Shown here piece after piece: positions 1 through 5,883 of a stretch of 10,280 nt of DNA; the first letter of the stretch is position 1; each line of letters starts with the position of its first letter. The position numbers and the translations under genes are program-made. The DNA is from CAZDGK01 sp964505035 (GTDB lineage: Bacteria; Patescibacteriota; Saccharimonadia; UBA4664): NCBI GenBank assembly GCA_964505035.1, contig CAZDGK010000041.1, positions 1 through 10,280 on the forward strand, given 5' to 3'. Below the pieces are notes generated by a model that searched no databases, was not told the DNA's origin, and saw only the letters and a program-made list of their open reading frames with translations.

Positions 1-1
1 G

Positions 2-766
2 GGTACGTTTAATGCTATGGCTGAGAACGTCGAGAAGATTGACCAGATGAAGAGTGAGTTTGTACTACTGACGTCACACCAGCTGCGGACACCGGCGACG
101 GCGGTGAAAGGCTTCATCTCAATGCTGCTCGATGACTACGCTGGCAAGATCCCGGCCAAGCAACGCGAACTGATCGAGGCGGCCTACAATGAAAATGAAC
201 GACAGATCAGCGTGATTAACAGCATCCTGGACGTGGCTAAGCTGGAGGCCGGCGAGATGGTCCTGGTGCCGGGCATGACCGACCTGCGGGAGATCATTGA
301 GACGTGCGCCAAGGGTCAGGCCTCGCTGCTAGAGACGCACAAGCAGAGCATCGAGCTCGACCAGCCCGACCACCCGGTCAAGCTGATGGTAGATGCCGAC
401 AAGCTGCAGCTGGTGATCGACAACCTGATCCATAACGCGATCAAATACTCTGGTCCCGGCAGCAAGATCCAGGTGATCCTGAAGCAGGGCTCGGATCACA
501 CGACCATCGAGGTGCGCGACCATGGTATTGGTATCTCAGCTGGGGACTTGCCGCGGTTGTTTAAGCGGTTTTCGCGCATTGCCGGGCCACAAACTGCTAA
601 TATACAAGGAGCGGGCCTAGGGCTATACCTGGCCGAGAAATTGATCACGATGCACGGCGGCAAGATTGAGGTCCACTCACATGAAGGCACCGGCACCAGT
701 TTTATTATCACGCTACCCAATGTAGCTAAGGAGGGAACCACGTATGACCCACGTCCTGGTCGTTGA
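2..766 (+). CDS. Sensor histidine kinase, C-terminal part (HAMP end, HisKA, HATPase_c); 5' end outside window
   Basis: Autophosphorylating sensor kinase of a two-component system. The frame is open to the left edge. The residues before the first ATG (position 17) read GTFNAM, which runs into AENVEKIDQMKSEF and is typical of the end of a HAMP linker, so that ATG is internal and the sensor and membrane part is missing. Counting from the ATG at 17, the H-box SHQLRTP has the phosphoacceptor His at residue 21. The N-box DNLIHNAIKYS has Asn 136 and 140, the G1 box is DHGIGIS (Asp 168), the F-box is LFKRF (182-186) and the G2 box is GAGLGLYLAEKLITMHGG (198-215). All catalytic elements look intact. 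The gene overlaps the following response regulator by 23 bases, so the two are translationally coupled and probably act as a pair. The signal sensed cannot be told from this part. Confidence 0.95.
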   Translation, partial: GTFNAMAENVEKIDQMKSEFVLLTSHQLRTPATAVKGFISMLLDDYAGKIPAKQRELIEAAYNENERQISVINSILDVAKLEAGEMVLVPGMTDLREIIETCAKGQASLLETHKQSIELDQPDHPVKLMVDADKLQLVIDNLIHNAIKYSGPGSKIQVILKQGSDHTTIEVRDHGIGISAGDLPRLFKRFSRIAGPQTANIQGAGLGLYLAEKLITMHGGKIEVHSHEGTGTSFIITLPNVAKEGTTYDPRPGR

Positions 767-1145
767 AGACTACCCCAGCCTGCAGTTTCTGTACCAGCAA
801 GCCCTAGAGGCCGAGGGCTACGACGTGACATTGGCCGGCGACGGTGACGTGGCGCTGAAGATGGCCAGCGAGAAAGAGCCGGACTTGATCTTGCTAGACC
901 TTCTGATGCCCAACCAGGGCGGCCTGGAATTTCTGCGCGCTTACGACCTCAAGAAAAACCACCCCAAGGTGAAGGTGGTGGTATTTAGCAATATCGCGTC
1001 GGCCGAGCTATATGACGAAGCCAAGAAGCTGGGGGCGTCGCAGTATTTAATCAAGGCTAACTACACGCCCAAGGAGGTGATCGGGGCGGTGAAGGCGGCC
1101 CTGGCCGAGAAGCGCCCAGCCGACGGTGGGGGCAGCGGGAAGTAG
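744..1145 (+). CDS. Response regulator, receiver domain only
   Basis: Single-domain CheY-like phosphoreceiver of 133 residues with no DNA-binding output domain. The acidic pocket is Glu8-Asp9 (LVVEDYPS), the phosphoacceptor is Asp52 (LLDLLMP), the switch Ser is residue 82 (VVFSN) and the conserved Lys is residue 104 (YLIKA). The C-terminus after residue 122 is a short Gly/Ser-rich tail. The ATG at 744 follows a good ribosome binding site (AAGGAGGG, 728-735) that lies inside the kinase gene, and the first 23 bases overlap the kinase end. The tight coupling implies that the kinase just upstream is the phosphodonor. Output is probably by protein-protein contact, or by passing phosphate on in a relay. 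The target is not visible here. Stop is TAG at 1143-1145. Confidence 0.95.
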   Translation: MTHVLVVEDYPSLQFLYQQALEAEGYDVTLAGDGDVALKMASEKEPDLILLDLLMPNQGGLEFLRAYDLKKNHPKVKVVVFSNIASAELYDEAKKLGASQYLIKANYTPKEVIGAVKAALAEKRPADGGGSGK

Positions 1146-1148
1146 GCC

Positions 1149-1177
1149 TTGCGCTGTCAATGCGCTTGTGCTAGTGT
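1149..1177 (+). promoter_or_regulatory. Candidate promoter in the RR-synthetase gap
   Basis: TTGCGC (1149-1154), a 17-base spacer, then TAGTGT (1172-1177) preceded by TGC, giving an extended -10 TGCTAGTGT. The same TGC-extended -10 form precedes several minus-strand genes in this window (TGCTATAGT, TGCTACAAT, TGCTACTAT). The predicted start is near 1184. The -35 matches the consensus only in TTG, so this is a moderate call. The -10 also lies within an inverted repeat TGCTAG-TGTGT-CTAGCA (1169-1185), which could be a protein site or chance. Confidence 0.45.
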
Positions 1178-1183
1178 GTCTAG

Positions 1184-1267
1184 CAATGTGTAAGTACAAG
1201 GGCTCCCATGCGTAGACGGCACGGAGCCATTGTTTTCAAAAAACGGCCCCTTCGGGGGCCGTTTTTT
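1184..1267 (+). ncRNA. Candidate small RNA or attenuator leader (about 84 nt)
   Basis: From the predicted transcript start (about 1184) to the terminator end there are about 84 bases with visible structure. CAAT (1184-1187) can pair with ATTG (1229-1232), and GGCTCC (1201-1206) pairs with GGAGCC (1223-1228) around a 16-base loop. A terminator hairpin then ends the element. GGCTCCC (1201-1207) could instead pair with GGGGGCC (1254-1260, one G-U pair), the 3' arm of the terminator, so a switch between two folds is conceivable. Because the terminator stands just before the synthetase-like gene, this is either a free-standing small RNA or a transcription-attenuation leader. No known RNA family was recognised. 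A T-box is unlikely because the leader is too short. Confidence 0.35.
1238..1267 (+). terminator. Strong intrinsic terminator with UUCG tetraloop
   Basis: A perfect 13-bp inverted repeat: AAAAAACGGCCCC (1238-1250), loop TTCG (1251-1254), GGGGCCGTTTTTT (1255-1267). The GC core is capped by a C(UUCG)G tetraloop, which is exceptionally stable, and followed by six T. It ends the transcript from the kinase/regulator pair and any small RNA started near 1184. It lies only 15 bases before the ribosome binding site of the next gene. The A-tract on the left arm would let it work in the other direction too, but no minus-strand gene ends here. Confidence 0.9.
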
Positions 1268-1295
1268 GTGCGCAGATTAATGAGAGGAGGCCGGT

Positions 1296-2147
1296 ATGAT
1301 CAACAACATTAAGGGCGCGGACGACAGCCTAGCGTTTAGCGAGGTGGTCAATAAACTGCGCGAGTTCTGCCTGGGCAAGGGATTTGTGGAGGTCAGCGCG
1401 CAAGACCGGCTAAGTATTCTGGCGGCCTGCGAGGACCCGGACACGGTCGCCACTTACCAATACGCGGGACAGGTATGGCCGCTGCCGCAGACGGGGCAGA
1501 TGTGGCTGGAGTACGAGCTGCTGACGCGGCCTGAGCTACCGGGGGTGTTTTGTGTCACGACGAGCTACCGCCAGGAGCCCAATCCGGTGCCAGGCCGGCA
1601 CAAGATCATCTTCCCGATGTTCGAGTTTGAGCTGCGGGGTGGCATCGAGGATCTGAAGGTATTTGAGACGGAGCTGCTGGAGCACTTGGGATTTGGTGCC
1701 AGGGCGGGGTACCACTTCAAGACCTATGACGATCTGCGGGACTTCTACTGCACGGACGAGCTGACACACCGGCACGAAAACCTGATGGTGAGTGACTTTG
1801 GGCCGGTGGTCTTCTGCCGCGACTTCCCCATCTCCACCTCACCGTTTTGGAACATGAAGCAAAAAGGCGGGTCGCACGCGCACAAGATCGATGTGATCAT
1901 CGGCGGCAATGAGACGATCGGCAGCGCCGAGCGCAGCGCTGACGTGGAGCAGATGACGGACGCGTTTTACAGCATCAGCGAGGGCAAATACGCGCAGAAA
2001 CTATTTGACCTCTTTGGCCAGGAGCGAGTCGAGAAAGAGTTGCGAGAATTCCTGGGGCTGCCATTCTTTGCCCGCAGCGGCGGCGGCATCGGGGTGACGC
2101 GGCTGATTGACGCGATGCGCCGAGAGCAGCTAGTGGCCGCGCGCTAG
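1296..2147 (+). CDS. Stand-alone class II synthetase core, AsnRS/asparagine synthetase A-like
   Basis: A 283-residue protein made only of a class IIb aminoacyl-tRNA synthetase catalytic core (Asp/Asn/Lys type), with no N-terminal OB-fold anticodon-binding domain. Motif 1 is degenerate (KGFVEVSAQ, 28-36, without the usual Pro). Motif 2 has Arg92-Gln-Glu94, then GRH (100-102) and FPMFEFE (106-112). The segment IDVIIGGNETIGSAERS before motif 3 matches the Asp/Asn active-site strand. Motif 3 is GGGIGVTRL with Arg269. Length, architecture and the order of these segments resemble the archaeal AsnRS-like asparagine synthetase (AS-AR), which makes asparagine from aspartate, ATP and ammonia. That function is an inference; modification of another acceptor, as in EpmA-type paralogs, is possible. 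The ATG is set by AGAGGAGG at 1283-1290. No promoter fits between the terminator at 1267 and this ribosome binding site, so transcription must pass the terminator. It ends 4 bases from the convergent gene. Confidence 0.85.
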   Translation: MINNIKGADDSLAFSEVVNKLREFCLGKGFVEVSAQDRLSILAACEDPDTVATYQYAGQVWPLPQTGQMWLEYELLTRPELPGVFCVTTSYRQEPNPVPGRHKIIFPMFEFELRGGIEDLKVFETELLEHLGFGARAGYHFKTYDDLRDFYCTDELTHRHENLMVSDFGPVVFCRDFPISTSPFWNMKQKGGSHAHKIDVIIGGNETIGSAERSADVEQMTDAFYSISEGKYAQKLFDLFGQERVEKELREFLGLPFFARSGGGIGVTRLIDAMRREQLVAAR

Positions 2148-2151
2148 GCGG

Positions 2152-2475
2152 CTACGATTCATTGACCCGGCCGGCGTGGTAGACCAGCAGGAGGAGACTG
2201 ACCAAGATGATGAGGAGCGGCCACAGCCAGGTGACCCGATTGGAGCTCCACAGATGCACGGCATGGGCCATCACACATAGTCCAAACACAATAATGACAA
2301 AGCTGGGCACATAGTCGTCGCGACCGACTCGGCCCAGAGTAAAAATGCCCACTATCACCAGGAGGAAGCCCAACCAGCCGGTGGAGATACCTAGGGAATT
2401 GAGGTATCCCAAGACACCGACTATGATGAGCAGCCCCAGCAACACGCCGCCGAGAGCGACGAGGACTCTCGACAC
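2152..2475 (-). CDS. Small four-helix membrane protein of unknown function
   Basis: A 107-residue hydrophobic protein that I do not recognise. Four membrane segments are visible, at about residues 3-25, 33-50, 56-74 and 82-100. A short polar loop (GRVGRDDYVP) lies between helices 2 and 3, and the tail is basic to polar. The start codon is GTG (2473-2475), 4 bases after the TAG stop of the DUF7144 gene (2480-2482). The sequence before it has only a weak ribosome site (TAGGG), so translation is probably coupled to that gene. The two small membrane proteins form one operon and may work together. Its stop lies 4 bases from the stop of the convergent synthetase-like gene, with no room for a terminator between them. 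Confidence 0.8.
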   Translation of the reverse strand: MSRVLVALGGVLLGLLIIVGVLGYLNSLGISTGWLGFLLVIVGIFTLGRVGRDDYVPSFVIIVFGLCVMAHAVHLWSSNRVTWLWPLLIILVSLLLLVYHAGRVNES

Positions 2476-2479
2476 TACC

Positions 2480-2941
2480 CTACTCTACCATCCCGGCTTC
2501 GTTGCCATGGGCCAGCAGCGCCCACAGGATGAGCCCATCCACCACCAGCAGCACGATGGACCAAAATGGGTACACCGGGATGAAGGCGAAATTGACCAGG
2601 GCACTGGCAAACACCAGCATGATGCCCACCACGCGACCCCAGAGCCGGCCGCCGAGGACAGCCGCACCGGCGGCCGCCACGACAATGCCTAGCAGTAGCT
2701 GGATCCAACCCCAACTGGTGAGATCGAGCACCCAGACGCCCTGATTGGCGGTGGTCACGAAGACCTGGTTGGTGAAGAGCGCCACCAGTCCTTCGATGGC
2801 GTGAAAGATGCCGGCCAGAAACATCATGATGCCGGCAAAGTAGACCCAGCCTACCCAGCCGCTGGCCTGCGCCTCCATTTGGGCGTCTGCCTCGGTGCGG
2901 TTGATGGTTTCGAGACTGCGGTCGACGTTAGTGTGTGCCAT
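2480..2941 (-). CDS. DUF7144-type four-helix membrane protein
   Basis: A 153-residue integral membrane protein. Residues 1-28 are a polar, probably cytoplasmic tail, followed by four membrane segments at about 30-54, 75-98, 103-121 and 124-144. The pattern GWVYFAGIMMFLAGIFHAIEG (29-51) / TSWGWIQLLLG / FAFIPVYPFWSI / HGNE is what I recall for the DUF7144 family, common in Actinobacteria and also seen in Saccharibacteria; its function is unknown. The ATG at 2941 has a near-perfect ribosome site, AGGAGGT (2946-2952), 4 bases upstream. The 75-base gap to the permease gene upstream shows no clear promoter. It is followed 4 bases later by the GTG of the next small membrane protein. Confidence 0.85.
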   Translation of the reverse strand: MAHTNVDRSLETINRTEADAQMEAQASGWVGWVYFAGIMMFLAGIFHAIEGLVALFTNQVFVTTANQGVWVLDLTSWGWIQLLLGIVVAAAGAAVLGGRLWGRVVGIMLVFASALVNFAFIPVYPFWSIVLLVVDGLILWALLAHGNEAGMVE

Positions 2942-3016
2942 ATTGACCTCCTCTACTTACCTTTAGGGCCAAAGTACCGAATTGGAGTCGAGGAATCTTG
3001 TGGCAAAATGGTGATT

Positions 3017-4051
3017 TCAAGTGCCGGACGCGGGGGTTTTACCAGATGTACTGTCAGCTTGGACTGCTTCGGCAGCTTGGGCAGGCGCGGTTTGGGCCAG
3101 ATAGGCCCTGAAGGCCACGCCCAGGCAGGCCGCCAGTGGAATGGCTAGCAAAGCGCCCACTAGACCGGCCAGTGCGCCACCATACATAGCCGCCAGCATG
3201 ACGGCCACATCGGGCAGCTGAAGGGCCCGGCCATAGACGCGCGGTTGGAGCACACTGGTTTCAAACTGCTGGTAGATGAGCACATAGATGAGCATGATGA
3301 CGGCGGCCGTGAACGACTTAAACAGTGTCACTCCCACCAGTAATATACCGCCAAGGGTGGCGCCGATGATGGGAATGATGTCGAAGATGCCATAAAGCAC
3401 AGCCAGTGGCAGGGGCGCGCCGATGCCCAGCAGCACCAGCATGATGTATCCGGTCACGGCGGCAATGACACTGGTGATGCCATTGCCGACCACGTAGGCA
3501 CTGATGGCCTTGGCCATTTGCCTAATGGTAGCCTCGTGCTGGCGATAGGGGCCGCCGTAGCGGGAGGCCCGGAACTGGGCAATCCAGCGCGGGCCGCCGG
3601 CCAAAAAGTAGACGAGCAAGAAAAAGATCGTGATGAGGGCGGCGCTGAGGTCGATAGTGCCGCCAAACAGGGCGCCAAACGAGCTAGTGACGAAAGTGAC
3701 GAGCTTATCTTGATTGTCGGAGAGGGTTTGGAGAGCGCCGGTGCTATTGATGAGCTGAGCGACTGGCGTGTTGGAGCGGGCCAGCTGCTCCTGGACGTGG
3801 GGCAGATTGGTGATGAGCTCCTGGGTCTGACGGATGAGCGGCGGGATGAGGCCAATGAGTACGGCGACGAATCCGGCTAGCAGAATGAGCGTGCCCAGCG
3901 CAATGGCCCAGCCGCGGCGGCCACCGGTCAGCCGCTCCAGGCCAACCACGAGCGGGTGCAGGCCAACGGCCAGGAAGGCGGCGATGAGCGTCCAGACAAG
4001 CGGCTCACGGATGATGGCCAGCACCGACAGTGCCAGCCAAGTCGCCACCAC
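3017..4051 (-). CDS. AI-2E family (PerM/UPF0118) transporter
   Basis: A polytopic membrane protein of at least 344 residues. Family hallmarks are the first helices (LVWTLIAAFLAVGLHPLV, 18-35), a long extracytoplasmic or amphipathic stretch (about 72-130), FDIIPIIGATLGG (223-235), and ETSVLQPRVYGRALQLPD (264-281) followed by the last helices and AIPLAA (303-308). Members include TqsA-like exporters and Na+/H+ antiporter-like proteins; the substrate here is unknown. The tail (319-344) is Ala/Ser/Thr-rich and low in complexity. Start is uncertain: GTG at 4051 is the first canonical start but has no ribosome site. The frame stays open upstream to the TAG at 4163-4165, and the codons just before encode family-like residues (ISTDTIIRTVGL). 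The only good purine-rich ribosome site (AAGGGGGCAGGGG) precedes an in-frame ATA at 4118-4120. Probably co-transcribed with the DUF817 gene. Confidence 0.9.
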   Translation of the reverse strand: MVATWLALSVLAIIREPLVWTLIAAFLAVGLHPLVVGLERLTGGRRGWAIALGTLILLAGFVAVLIGLIPPLIRQTQELITNLPHVQEQLARSNTPVAQLINSTGALQTLSDNQDKLVTFVTSSFGALFGGTIDLSAALITIFFLLVYFLAGGPRWIAQFRASRYGGPYRQHEATIRQMAKAISAYVVGNGITSVIAAVTGYIMLVLLGIGAPLPLAVLYGIFDIIPIIGATLGGILLVGVTLFKSFTAAVIMLIYVLIYQQFETSVLQPRVYGRALQLPDVAVMLAAMYGGALAGLVGALLAIPLAACLGVAFRAYLAQTAPAQAAEAVQADSTSGKTPASGT

Positions 4052-4162
4052 CAGGCCGACGGTGCGGATGATGGTGTCGGTGCTGATGCGGATCGGGCGT
4101 GTGCCCTCTTGTCTGTCTATCCCCTGCCCCCTTGATTTGCCCGGACGACTGCGCCCCGGGTC

Positions 4163-5014
4163 CTAGCCTCTGGTTTTGCGACCAGTATAAGCCAGGCTGG
4201 CTGGCGTGGGCATTGGTGGGGCTTCCAAGCCAAGATGGTACCGGCGGCGAGCATATTGGAGTAGATCCACCAGAATGTAGCTGATGACCATGAGCAAAGC
4301 CCACGAGCCGAGCTTGCTCAGCGAGACCGGATGCCAGGCCAGCAATTGGCCGGGATAGAGCCAGGCCTTGACGTAGGTGCCGACATTCTCGGCCACCCAG
4401 ATGAAGAAAGCGATGAGGGCGAATGCCACGACCAGCGGCATGCGGCGGGTGACGGTGTTGATGGTGTAGCTAACCCAGACGCGGCCATAAATCAGGAGAA
4501 TGAGGGCAAATAAGATGTAGCGGACATCATAGGTGTAGTGGTGAGTGAAAAAGTTGGTATAGATGGCCAGAGCCAGCAAGGCGGTCGCCGGCCGGTAGGG
4601 ATAATGCGAAAACGTGAGGCGGAAAACCCGCCAGGCCCGGGCCATGTAGCTACCGACGGCGGCGTACATGAAGCCTGAGAAGAGCGGCACGGCGGCGACC
4701 TTGAAGAAGGCGGGGCCGGGATATGACCACGAGGCGATGGCCGGGGCGGTCTTGAAGATTTCCATGGCTAGGCCGGTGAGATGGAACGTAACGATGGTAA
4801 TGACTTCGTATGGGCGCTCGAGCTTGGCCAGGAGCATGAAGGCCTGGATGGCGATGGCGGCCAGGAATAGCCAGTCGTAACGAGCCAGCCACGGCAGCGG
4901 TACGTAGGCAGTGAGGACGAGGGCGGCAAGCATCAGGCCACCAAACAGCGCGGCCCAAGCCTGCTTGACGGCGAAGGCCCACAGGCCGGATACAAAATGG
5001 TGCACGTATGTCAT
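4163..5014 (-). CDS. DUF817 family integral membrane protein
   Basis: A 283-residue protein with about seven or eight membrane helices and conserved blocks I recall from DUF817. These are KQAWAALFGG (17-26), LARYDWLFLAAIAIQA (43-58), AMEIFKT (83-89), SWSYPGPAFF (95-104), PLFSGFMYAAVGSYMARAWR (110-129), NFFTHH (154-159), WVAENVGT (206-213) and KLGSWALLM (234-242). The biochemical role is unknown; the conserved His, Glu and Tyr residues in membrane segments would suit a membrane enzyme or transporter. An in-frame ATG 10 codons upstream (5044) exists, but an extended -10 element (5027-5035) falls inside that extension and neither start has a ribosome site. I therefore prefer 5014, read from a very short leader. 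Its TAG stop is in the same frame as the permease that follows. Confidence 0.88.
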   Translation of the reverse strand: MTYVHHFVSGLWAFAVKQAWAALFGGLMLAALVLTAYVPLPWLARYDWLFLAAIAIQAFMLLAKLERPYEVITIVTFHLTGLAMEIFKTAPAIASWSYPGPAFFKVAAVPLFSGFMYAAVGSYMARAWRVFRLTFSHYPYRPATALLALAIYTNFFTHHYTYDVRYILFALILLIYGRVWVSYTINTVTRRMPLVVAFALIAFFIWVAENVGTYVKAWLYPGQLLAWHPVSLSKLGSWALLMVISYILVDLLQYARRRYHLGLEAPPMPTPASLAYTGRKTRG

Positions 5015-5026
5015 AAAAGCAGCGGT

Positions 5027-5035
5027 ATAGTAGCA
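5027..5035 (-). promoter_or_regulatory. Extended -10 promoter of the DUF817 gene
   Basis: TGCTACTAT reads on the minus strand at 5035-5027 and ends 12 bases before the ATG at 5014. A start about 7 bases downstream would leave a leader of about 5 bases. No TTGACA-like -35 is visible at 16-18 bases, which is acceptable for a TGn-extended -10. Upstream sequence is lost in the assembly gap after 5061. Confidence 0.5.
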
Positions 5036-5061
5036 CGGAATCATGCCGGAAGGCTAGGGCG

Positions 5062-5161
5062 NNNNNNNNNNNNNNNNNNNNNNNNNNNNNNNNNNNNNNN
5101 NNNNNNNNNNNNNNNNNNNNNNNNNNNNNNNNNNNNNNNNNNNNNNNNNNNNNNNNNNNNN
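5062..5161. other. Assembly gap (100 N)
   Basis: Exactly 100 undetermined bases, the usual placeholder for a scaffold gap of unknown true length. It lies between the promoter of the DUF817 gene and the stop codon of the flavoprotein gene (5166). Any terminator, small gene or larger segment between them is therefore unseen, and adjacency across the gap should not be over-read. Confidence 0.99.
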
Positions 5162-5165
5162 GCGA

Positions 5166-5849
5166 CTAATAATTGGACTCGGTGTAATTGGGGAAGAAGT
5201 CTTGCTTGAGCTGAGCCTCGGGAAGGCCGGTGGCTTTGAGCTCATCGCCGAGAGCCTCGACCATCGGCTCGGGACCGGACACGTACACAAGCGAGGCACC
5301 AAACTGTGGATCGAGCTCGGCGAGTTTGGCGGCGGTGAGCGGCTGGCCAATGACGTATTGGACCCTGAACTCAGGGTTGGTAATGGCGTAGGCGTCAAAC
5401 TCGGCGCGGAACGGCAAATCATCAGTGCGGCCGCCGTAGATGAGGGTGACGGCGAGCGGAGCGCGGTCGTGGGCGCGCTGGGCTAGGATGCTGCGAAATG
5501 GCGTAATGCCAATGCCGCCAGCCACGAACACGAGCGGCCGGTCGGTATCGGTCCAGATGAAATCACCGTCGGGCGGATCGATGAGAGGTACTTCCCCACC
5601 CTCGGGCACATTAGCCAGAGCTTGCTTGAAAGTGCTGCCGGTGATGCGGGTAGTGATCTGGATGAGGCCTTCGAAGGGCGCCGACGACACCGTAAACCAG
5701 CGCTTGGTACCCTCGGCATCGGGATGCTCGTGCGGCAGCTCCACATAGATAAATTGGCCGGGCGTCCAGGTGAGTGGCTCGGACGGCTTAAACCGGAACG
5801 ACCAGATGTTGTCGGTGAGATGAGTTTTGCTGACGAGCGTCAAATGCAT
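5166..5849 (-). CDS. FAD-dependent oxidoreductase, ferredoxin-NAD(P)H reductase-like
   Basis: A 227-residue soluble flavoprotein with the two-domain FNR fold. The N-terminal FAD-binding beta-barrel (about 1-98) has PGQFIYVEL (30-38) and the flavin motif RWFTVSSAP (50-58; RxYS-like with Thr). The NAD(P)H-binding domain (about 104-227) has VAGGIGITPFRS (109-120), YGGRTDDLPF, and VSGPEPMVEAL (190-200), where Ser replaces the Cys often found before GP. There is no fused 2Fe-2S ferredoxin or globin domain, so the electron partner must be a separate protein that is not visible here. The ATG at 5849 has a ribosome site GGAGG (5856-5860) 6 bases upstream. It has its own extended -10 just before that. 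The stop (TAG, 5166-5168) lies 4 bases from the assembly gap. Confidence 0.92.
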   Translation of the reverse strand: MHLTLVSKTHLTDNIWSFRFKPSEPLTWTPGQFIYVELPHEHPDAEGTKRWFTVSSAPFEGLIQITTRITGSTFKQALANVPEGGEVPLIDPPDGDFIWTDTDRPLVFVAGGIGITPFRSILAQRAHDRAPLAVTLIYGGRTDDLPFRAEFDAYAITNPEFRVQYVIGQPLTAAKLAELDPQFGASLVYVSGPEPMVEALGDELKATGLPEAQLKQDFFPNYTESNY

Positions 5850-5869
5850 GGCGAGCCTCCATGCCTGTT

Positions 5870-5878
5870 ATTGTATCA
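5870..5878 (-). promoter_or_regulatory. Extended -10 promoter of the flavoprotein gene
   Basis: TGATACAAT on the minus strand (5878-5870) is a TGn-extended -10, 20 bases before the ATG at 5849. The expected start near 5863 gives a leader of about 14 bases that still carries the GGAGG ribosome site. The element lies 5 bases after the stop codon of the upstream gene (5884-5886), so the flavoprotein gene has its own promoter. No clear -35 is seen. Confidence 0.55.
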
Positions 5879-5883
5879 GAGCG

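Noticed and set aside
496..831. Minus-strand open frame of 111 codons opposite the kinase and regulator
   Set aside because: It lies across two well-supported genes, has no family features and no ribosome site. It is an antisense shadow of GC-rich coding sequence. The other long antisense frames in the window (for example at 3454-3855, 7096-7521 and 8853-9338) were rejected for the same reason.
1146..1295. T-box riboswitch ahead of the synthetase-like gene
   Set aside because: The leader is only about 85 bases to the terminator, has no T-box sequence (GGTGGNACC-like) and no long specifier stem.
1208..1312. Short plus-strand frame encoding a basic peptide of about 34 residues starting at ATG 1208
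   Set aside because: It runs through the terminator hairpin, overlaps the start of the next gene and has only a weak ribosome site. It is most likely chance.
4163..4165. Recoding of TAG as a sense codon, suggested by the in-frame DUF817-permease junction
   Set aside because: TAG ends many well-bounded genes here (1145, 2147, 5166, 7066, 8769), so a genome-wide reassignment is not supported. TGA is also used as a stop at 766 and 3017.
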